This document shows, in pieces, positions 6,502 through 10,766 of a stretch of DNA of 10,766 nucleotides. A program made the translations under genes and the position numbers. Source of the stretch: an uncultured Clostridia bacterium (GTDB taxonomy: Bacteria > Bacillota > Clostridia > Oscillospirales > CAG-382). The stretch covers positions 1 to 10,766 of the forward strand of contig CAMZED010000051.1 in NCBI GenBank assembly GCA_947305675.1, in the 5' to 3' direction. Each line of letters begins with the position of its first letter. Positions within the stretch are counted from its first letter, which is position 1. The notes under the pieces were generated by a model. That model did not search any database and was not told where the DNA came from. It saw only the letters and a program-made list of their open reading frames with translations.

Positions 6502-9500
6502 TTAATTTTCGGCGGGAACGAACACGGCGCCCTCTTTTATTTCAAAGGGAGACGAACCCGTAAAAGTATCTTTATCGATCCCCTCGAAAACGTAATTTCC
6601 GTTATCATAACGGAACAGATATCCCGCGCAGTTGATGATTCCGTCAGCGCCTTCTTTGGGTTTTACAACGCCTTCGATACGTTTGGGTTTCAACGTGTAA
6701 TCGGCATTTAGGCTGAATTTGCCGGTTTGCGCTTCGAGCACAAGATATGTCCGGCGCGGACGTCCGTTTTCGGTCATTATATATCTGCCCGGTTCGAATC
6801 CCGCCGCCTCTGATACGCCGGTGTCGCCGGTTTGTATATAAAGCGTGTTTGAGACGAGCCGAAGGCTGCCGCCTGCGATCGCTTCGCCGCCCTTTGCTTT
6901 TACGGCGGATAATTTTCCGTCGTAGACGCTTGCGTAATAATCGAATGCTCCGTCCGGATCGGCGAGAACGTGCAGACCGCCGTCATACAGCGCAATGTAA
7001 CTTTTCCCGCCGGCGCCGTTCACGTTGAATATCACCGCGCTCGGCGAATCGCCTTTTGCATCGGCATTTGTCAGATTACCGGGTACGTTCGACGGATAAA
7101 GGCTGTTATATGATATAAAAACGTCCTGTACGGTATCTTCGGGGGCGAACAGCGAATTTGCGGTTCCGTCTTTCATCACCACGGCTTTGCCGGCGTCGAA
7201 ATAAACCGTGTCGCCGTTGAACCTGAACAGATTCTCGGTCATAAAATCCAGCCTGCGGTTCAACGTTCCGTTCGGCATCGAAAAAGTTTTTGCGGGATAA
7301 CGCGTCTCTTCAAGCACAAGAACTCCGTTCCGGTCCTCGGGGACAAAAGTTCTTTCCCACGATCCGAACTCGCTCGCGTCGCTGCAAAGGATATGCCTTA
7401 TGCGAAGGATGCCCGAAAGCGAAAGATTCGAAACGACGGCTTTATCTTTATAATACTTAACACCGTCGAACGCCGAACGAAGCACCCATTTGCCGGATTC
7501 GCCGTCGTAATAAAAATACCTGCCGAAATTATCAAAAACAGTGTCTTCCGTCTCGATGACAAGGCGGTCCAAAAGCTTTAGTTTTCCGCGTATCACCGCG
7601 CCGGACACGTTAGAGCCTTCCGGACTGTAAGGTACGGCGTATGCGATCAATTCCGATCCGTTGCTTTCGAAGTAATAATCGAATCTGCCGCGGTCTTCGA
7701 GATAATAAGTCTTTCCGCTCGCGGGGTCATATACCGATATCCCCGCCGAGACTATCCCGTTGCCGTTGTAGGTTTGGGTCACCGTCTCGCTCTTTCCGTC
7801 GCCGTTAAGGTCGTAAGCGGCGGAGTAGATATCGCTCCCGTCCCTTTTTATCGCCCGCCGGACGAGGTAGGCGTCGTGTATTCCCGAAGCGAGCGAGATC
7901 TCTTCCTTTGTCACCTCGCCGTTTTCAAAGGCTTTTAATAGGTCTGTCTCGTTATCTCCGTCGGTAATGAAAAGCCTGAAATCGGTCGGGTAATAAAACT
8001 CGAATCCGGCTACGGTTTTGACCGTCTCTACGGCGTCGGGGATCTGCTGCATCATAAGATATTTCCCGCCGGCTTTGCAGTAAAACACAAGTCTCTCGTT
8101 TTCGTTTTCAATGGGAACCGCCGACGAAGTCGAAGCAATGATGATCCCGTCTTTTTCCGGCAGACTGTATTTTTCGGTCAGTTTATCGCGCACTTCCGCC
8201 GGGATATCGCCGTCGTTTGCGTAAAATATGTTTTCGGCGGGGTAAATAAGCCTTCCGTCGTATATCTGAAGTATCCCGCGGATCTCAACTGATGATGAAT
8301 ACATCGGCTGAGCCTTGCCGCATGCGATCTCTCCGTCCGATACGTTTATTCGGTAAGTAACACCCTGATCTTTATCGGGGAGCGAATACTCTTTGCCGGA
8401 TGTAAAATCGTATGCCGTTATCGATTTGGCACGGAACATCAGGTCTTCGAGGGTTACGCTGCCCATCGCGGGATCAGCGCCGGAAGTATCGTTACGGTCG
8501 CCGTCAAATACCGGCGCGTCGCCGTAAAATGCTTCTTCTTCGGCTTTTACCGCGGTTACAAGTTCGCGTTTTCCGTCAGCGTTAAGATCACCTAAAAACG
8601 TTCTGTCCGATAAGTAATTCTTCTCGGATCCGTCTTTGTTTATGACCGTGATCCCGTTTTCGCTCTGTTTAAAAGTGATATCGGGATGGTCATATACGAA
8701 AAACTCTTCACCGCTTTCCGCGGCATAGTCGGCGCAAATGGCGCCGCGTTCGCCGGAAGCCGGTGTAAAATTGTCGTGCCGTTCGATCGAAAGATCGATA
8801 TAAAGTTCGTACTTATCTTCATAAGTCGTGTATATCTTAACAAAGTAATCATTCCCGTCGGGGGAGACGAGATAACCGTCGAACCGATCCTCGGAAGAAA
8901 TCGGCTTGACGAATTTCGCGTCTTTCATAAAATCCGCGGGCTTGGATTTCTGTTTGCTTTCAAGTTCGGGTATCTCTTTGAACACCCCGTCCTTATAATT
9001 ATACACTTTTCCGTCGCGCAGCGCATAGATCATACTTTCGGTATCCCATCCGACTGCGTTGCGGAACGCCGCTTCGGATAAAACTTCGGCGTTGTAAAAA
9101 TAGCTTAAACCGTTTGCTTTTTCGCCGCTGTCGCTATCTGTTGCGCCGGAATCGCCGCTCGTCCCGAAGCACGCGGTAAGTACCGCGCAGGCGACAATGA
9201 CCGCCGCGCAGAACCAAATCGCCGGTTTTTTATAATTGAACACTCTTTTCACCCTTTCTTTTATACCGATCTCGCCAAACGCGAGAGGGTAGGAAAGCAG
9301 CGATCTCCTTTTCGGCTTGCAATCGAGCAAAGCCTGGGCGTAATCGGCTTTGGAATCGCGGTCAAGCGGTTTTATCACCTTTTCGTCGCAGGCAAACTCG
9401 GTATCGCGGCAATAAAGCGCGTAGGCGGCCCATACAAGCGGATTGAACCAGTGGACAGCCAGAATGAATTGCCCGATAATTTTATAAAAATGATCGCCGC

Positions 9501-10209
9501 GTTTGATGTGAGCCAGCTCATGCGCCAGAACGTATTGCCGGTTCTCTTCTTTTAACGTTGACGGAAGAAATACCGCGGGCTTGAATACCCCTAAAACAAA
9601 GGGCGTTTCGATGTAATCGCAGACGAAGACGTTCTCACTCAGCTTTGCCGAAACCTTTGTCGTCCGCCTTATCCGCAGATAAGAGACAAAAGTGTAGATG
9701 ATCACGCCCGCCGCCCCGCCGATCCACAAAACCGCCGCGAGGTTGACAAGGATTTCCCGGCGCGCCGGTTTATCGCTTGCGGGAGCGAGTTCGCCGCTTT
9801 CGGAGGTTTTGCCGGGTATGATCCCGGCTTCGGTGTTGACCGTTCCGCCGGGAAGCGGATAATTCCGCGGTACGTCCAAAGGCCCGTCAACCTCGCCGAT
9901 AACAAAACTCTGCTTCGGGTCCGGTTCTCCGTCCGGGACGGTATATCCGGGCGCCTGCGCTTTCGGCGCGCTTATTATCGCCGCGCCTATCGCCGAAACC
10001 CCGGTGTCGACGCTTTCGATGCTCGGCGCGACGCCGATAGGGCTGTTAAGCGTAAACGGGATCAAAAGCCTTAACGCCGCCAACGCCCAAAGCAGAATAA
10101 CAAAGTTTGCCGGCGCTTTTTTAAGCGGAATCCTCAAAACGATCACCGCCGCAAGCAGAAAACTGCCCGATACCGAAACGGCAATTACTGTCTTGAACAG
10201 ATCTGCCAT
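6502..10209 (-). CDS. M56 (BlaR1-like) membrane metalloprotease sensor with a giant repeated C-terminal region
   Basis: Likely signal-transducing protease of the BlaR1/MecR1 (M56) type: an outside signal would activate a cytosolic zinc protease that inactivates the partner BlaI repressor. 1235 residues, about twice BlaR1. Seen: membrane helices near 5-26 and 35-52, a polar outer loop (53-153), a helix near 154-177, a cytosolic part with LAHELAHIKRGDH (HExxH 230-234) and RDTEFACDEKV (268-278, third zinc ligand probably Glu271), then a last helix (331-346). The remaining 890 residues should face outside. They show no penicillin-binding signature that I can see, but have at least three related modules about 260 residues apart, two with DxNxDGK calcium-type loops (541-547, 800-806). 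ATG at 10207-10209 with AAGGAG inside blaI (10216-10221). Odd: LTAC (344-347) in the last helix resembles a lipobox. The family is secure; the ligand is unknown. Confidence 0.88.
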   Translation of the reverse strand: MADLFKTVIAVSVSGSFLLAAVIVLRIPLKKAPANFVILLWALAALRLLIPFTLNSPIGVAPSIESVDTGVSAIGAAIISAPKAQAPGYTVPDGEPDPKQSFVIGEVDGPLDVPRNYPLPGGTVNTEAGIIPGKTSESGELAPASDKPARREILVNLAAVLWIGGAAGVIIYTFVSYLRIRRTTKVSAKLSENVFVCDYIETPFVLGVFKPAVFLPSTLKEENRQYVLAHELAHIKRGDHFYKIIGQFILAVHWFNPLVWAAYALYCRDTEFACDEKVIKPLDRDSKADYAQALLDCKPKRRSLLSYPLAFGEIGIKERVKRVFNYKKPAIWFCAAVIVACAVLTACFGTSGDSGATDSDSGEKANGLSYFYNAEVLSEAAFRNAVGWDTESMIYALRDGKVYNYKDGVFKEIPELESKQKSKPADFMKDAKFVKPISSEDRFDGYLVSPDGNDYFVKIYTTYEDKYELYIDLSIERHDNFTPASGERGAICADYAAESGEEFFVYDHPDITFKQSENGITVINKDGSEKNYLSDRTFLGDLNADGKRELVTAVKAEEEAFYGDAPVFDGDRNDTSGADPAMGSVTLEDLMFRAKSITAYDFTSGKEYSLPDKDQGVTYRINVSDGEIACGKAQPMYSSSVEIRGILQIYDGRLIYPAENIFYANDGDIPAEVRDKLTEKYSLPEKDGIIIASTSSAVPIENENERLVFYCKAGGKYLMMQQIPDAVETVKTVAGFEFYYPTDFRLFITDGDNETDLLKAFENGEVTKEEISLASGIHDAYLVRRAIKRDGSDIYSAAYDLNGDGKSETVTQTYNGNGIVSAGISVYDPASGKTYYLEDRGRFDYYFESNGSELIAYAVPYSPEGSNVSGAVIRGKLKLLDRLVIETEDTVFDNFGRYFYYDGESGKWVLRSAFDGVKYYKDKAVVSNLSLSGILRIRHILCSDASEFGSWERTFVPEDRNGVLVLEETRYPAKTFSMPNGTLNRRLDFMTENLFRFNGDTVYFDAGKAVVMKDGTANSLFAPEDTVQDVFISYNSLYPSNVPGNLTNADAKGDSPSAVIFNVNGAGGKSYIALYDGGLHVLADPDGAFDYYASVYDGKLSAVKAKGGEAIAGGSLRLVSNTLYIQTGDTGVSEAAGFEPGRYIMTENGRPRRTYLVLEAQTGKFSLNADYTLKPKRIEGVVKPKEGADGIINCAGYLFRYDNGNYVFEGIDKDTFTGSSPFEIKEGAVFVPAEN

Positions 10210-10210
10210 G

Positions 10211-10576
10211 TCAAACTCCTTTGCGGTATTCGTCGATCATCCGCTGGATCTCGTCGGCTTCCGCGGATGAAAGCGTTTTGTTGCTGATGAACGCTGCTAT
10301 AAAAGCGGGGAGAGAACCTTTGAAACTTTCGGCAACAAACCTTCCGCTTTGGTCAGCATAGTATTCCTCACGCGTGATAACTACTTTGACCGTGCCGGAT
10401 TCGTTGACGAAAAAGCCTTTTTCGCACAGCTTCCGCAGTACGGTGTAAGTCGTCGGCTTTTTCCAGTTCAGTTTCTGTTCACAAATCTTTACGATATCGC
10501 CGGATTTTATCGGAGCGTTGCTCCATATAATGTCGGCGAACTTAGATTCGACAGCGCCCAATGTGTAATCGTTCAT
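10211..10576 (-). CDS. BlaI/MecI/CopY-family transcriptional repressor
   Basis: 121-residue winged-helix repressor, the usual BlaI length. The DNA-binding domain occupies about 1-70, with the recognition segment LNWKKPTTYTVLRKLCEKGFF (36-56) matching the family. The C-terminal dimerisation part ends in SFKGSLPAFIAAFISNKTLS, the region where BlaI is cut by its sensor protease in characterised systems. The start at 10574-10576 is chosen because GGAGG (10584-10588) lies 7 nt upstream and the protein begins as BlaI proteins do; the longer reading to 10651 would start upstream of the predicted -10. The stop lies 1 nt before the M56 gene, so the two are probably co-transcribed and coupled. It probably represses its own promoter through dyads at 10614-10634 and 10641-10661. 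No target beyond this operon is visible. Confidence 0.92.
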   Translation of the reverse strand: MNDYTLGAVESKFADIIWSNAPIKSGDIVKICEQKLNWKKPTTYTVLRKLCEKGFFVNESGTVKVVITREEYYADQSGRFVAESFKGSLPAFIAAFISNKTLSSAEADEIQRMIDEYRKGV

Positions 10577-10613
10577 AATATTTCCTCCGTTTCGGCGTTC
10601 CGGACCGCCTTTT

Positions 10614-10634
10614 TGGTTTATTATCCATAAACCA
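10614..10634. promoter_or_regulatory. Candidate repressor operator O2
   Basis: A perfect inverted repeat, TGGTTTAT-N5-ATAAACCA, lies between the predicted transcription start and the blaI ribosome binding site. Its arms and 5-bp spacer match the dyad in the promoter, with centres 27 bp apart. Binding by the BlaI-type protein is inferred from position and repetition. Confidence 0.6.
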
Positions 10635-10640
10635 CGTTTT

Positions 10641-10661
10641 GAGTTTATCATAAATAAACCA
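10641..10661. promoter_or_regulatory. Candidate repressor operator O1
   Basis: Inverted repeat GAGTTTAT-N5-ATAAACCA with perfect 6-bp inner arms (GTTTAT / ATAAAC), lying over the -10 box and spacer of the blaI promoter. A repressor here would block polymerase directly. Same architecture as O2. Confidence 0.6.
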
Positions 10662-10670
10662 GTTTGTCAA
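10642..10670 (-). promoter_or_regulatory. blaI-M56 operon promoter
   Basis: Minus-strand TTGACA (10665-10670), 17-nt spacer and TAAACT (10642-10647). The -35 is consensus and the -10 weaker. T-rich sequence upstream (10682-10693) may help. The leader is about 60 nt and contains the second dyad. Confidence 0.72.
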
Positions 10671-10681
10671 TAGCTTTTTGC

Positions 10682-10730
10682 AAAAAAATAAAACCGCTTT
10701 CGCCGAGTGTTCTAAAGGACACTCGGCGAA
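10682..10730 (-). terminator. Strong hairpin with T-rich tail, possible terminator of a gene off the right edge
   Basis: A perfect 12-bp stem TTCGCCGAGTGT / ACACTCGGCGAA (10699-10710 and 10719-10730) with an 8-nt loop. On the minus strand it is followed, after AGCGG, by TTTTATTTTTTT (10682-10693). The U-rich tail starts 5 nt late for a textbook terminator. It may instead be part of the hairpin repeat beside it. Confidence 0.5.
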
Positions 10731-10761
10731 TGATGTGTTCCGCCGCAGCGGAACATGATGT
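10730..10761. repeat. Hairpin bracketed by ATGATGT direct repeats
   Basis: A perfect 8-bp stem TGTTCCGC / GCGGAACA with a CGCA loop (10736-10755) is bracketed by ATGATGT at 10730-10736 and 10755-10761, and starts where the preceding hairpin ends. The pattern resembles short dispersed hairpin repeats found between genes in some Clostridia, from memory. It may continue beyond the window, so its full unit is unknown. Confidence 0.55.
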
Positions 10762-10766
10762 ACCCT

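Noticed and set aside
10577..10651. A 25-residue extension of the BlaI-type repressor
   Set aside because: It would start upstream of the predicted -10, crosses the leader dyad and ribosome binding site, and does not match BlaI N-termini.

Overview
The window looks like a chromosomal segment of a Gram-positive Clostridia-type bacterium, possibly an uncultivated gut-type Oscillospirales or a relative. This rests on the fused SecDF, a BlaI/M56 sensor pair, a Firmicutes-style L10 leader, strong GGAGG ribosome binding sites, several TTGACA-17-TATAAT-like promoters, and roughly 50% G+C judged by eye. Taxonomy is inference; no rRNA is present.

Layout, left to right. Minus strand 1-2023: most of a fused secDF translocase subunit (C-terminus off the left edge), with its own promoter at 2063-2091. 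Minus strand 2123-4029: a two-gene unit, mtnA (GTG start) followed by a YegS/DagK-type lipid kinase, joined by an ATGA overlap. Plus strand 4164-5242: an SGNH hydrolase gene broken by a frameshift just before its catalytic His segment. It diverges from mtnA, and the two promoters appear to share one palindromic -35 hexamer. A bidirectional terminator (5252-5284) separates it from the convergent rplJ-rplL pair (minus, 5298-6236). That pair has a strong promoter with an A/T-rich upstream element and an L10-type leader RNA. Minus strand 6502-10576: a blaI-type repressor and a 1235-residue M56 (BlaR1-like) membrane metalloprotease with a very large repeated extracellular part. These two are separated by 1 nt and preceded by a promoter overlapped by two matching dyads. 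The right edge holds two strong hairpins, one bracketed by ATGATGT direct repeats.

How the genes may work together: the BlaI/M56 pair is a self-contained sensing switch, in which the membrane protease would relay an outside signal to repressor cleavage. The sensor shows no visible penicillin-binding signature, so its ligand is unknown. The rest is housekeeping (translocation, ribosomal stalk, methylthioribose salvage, lipid phosphorylation). The most distinctive items are the repeated sensor ectodomain, the tandem dyads at the blaI promoter, the symmetric mtnA/SGNH promoter, the ribosomal stalk pair without its usual rplKA and rpoBC neighbours, and the broken hydrolase. No CRISPR array, tRNA, rRNA or transposase was seen. 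No gene-free stretch exceeds 300 bases; the longest is the rplJ leader and promoter region (265 nt).
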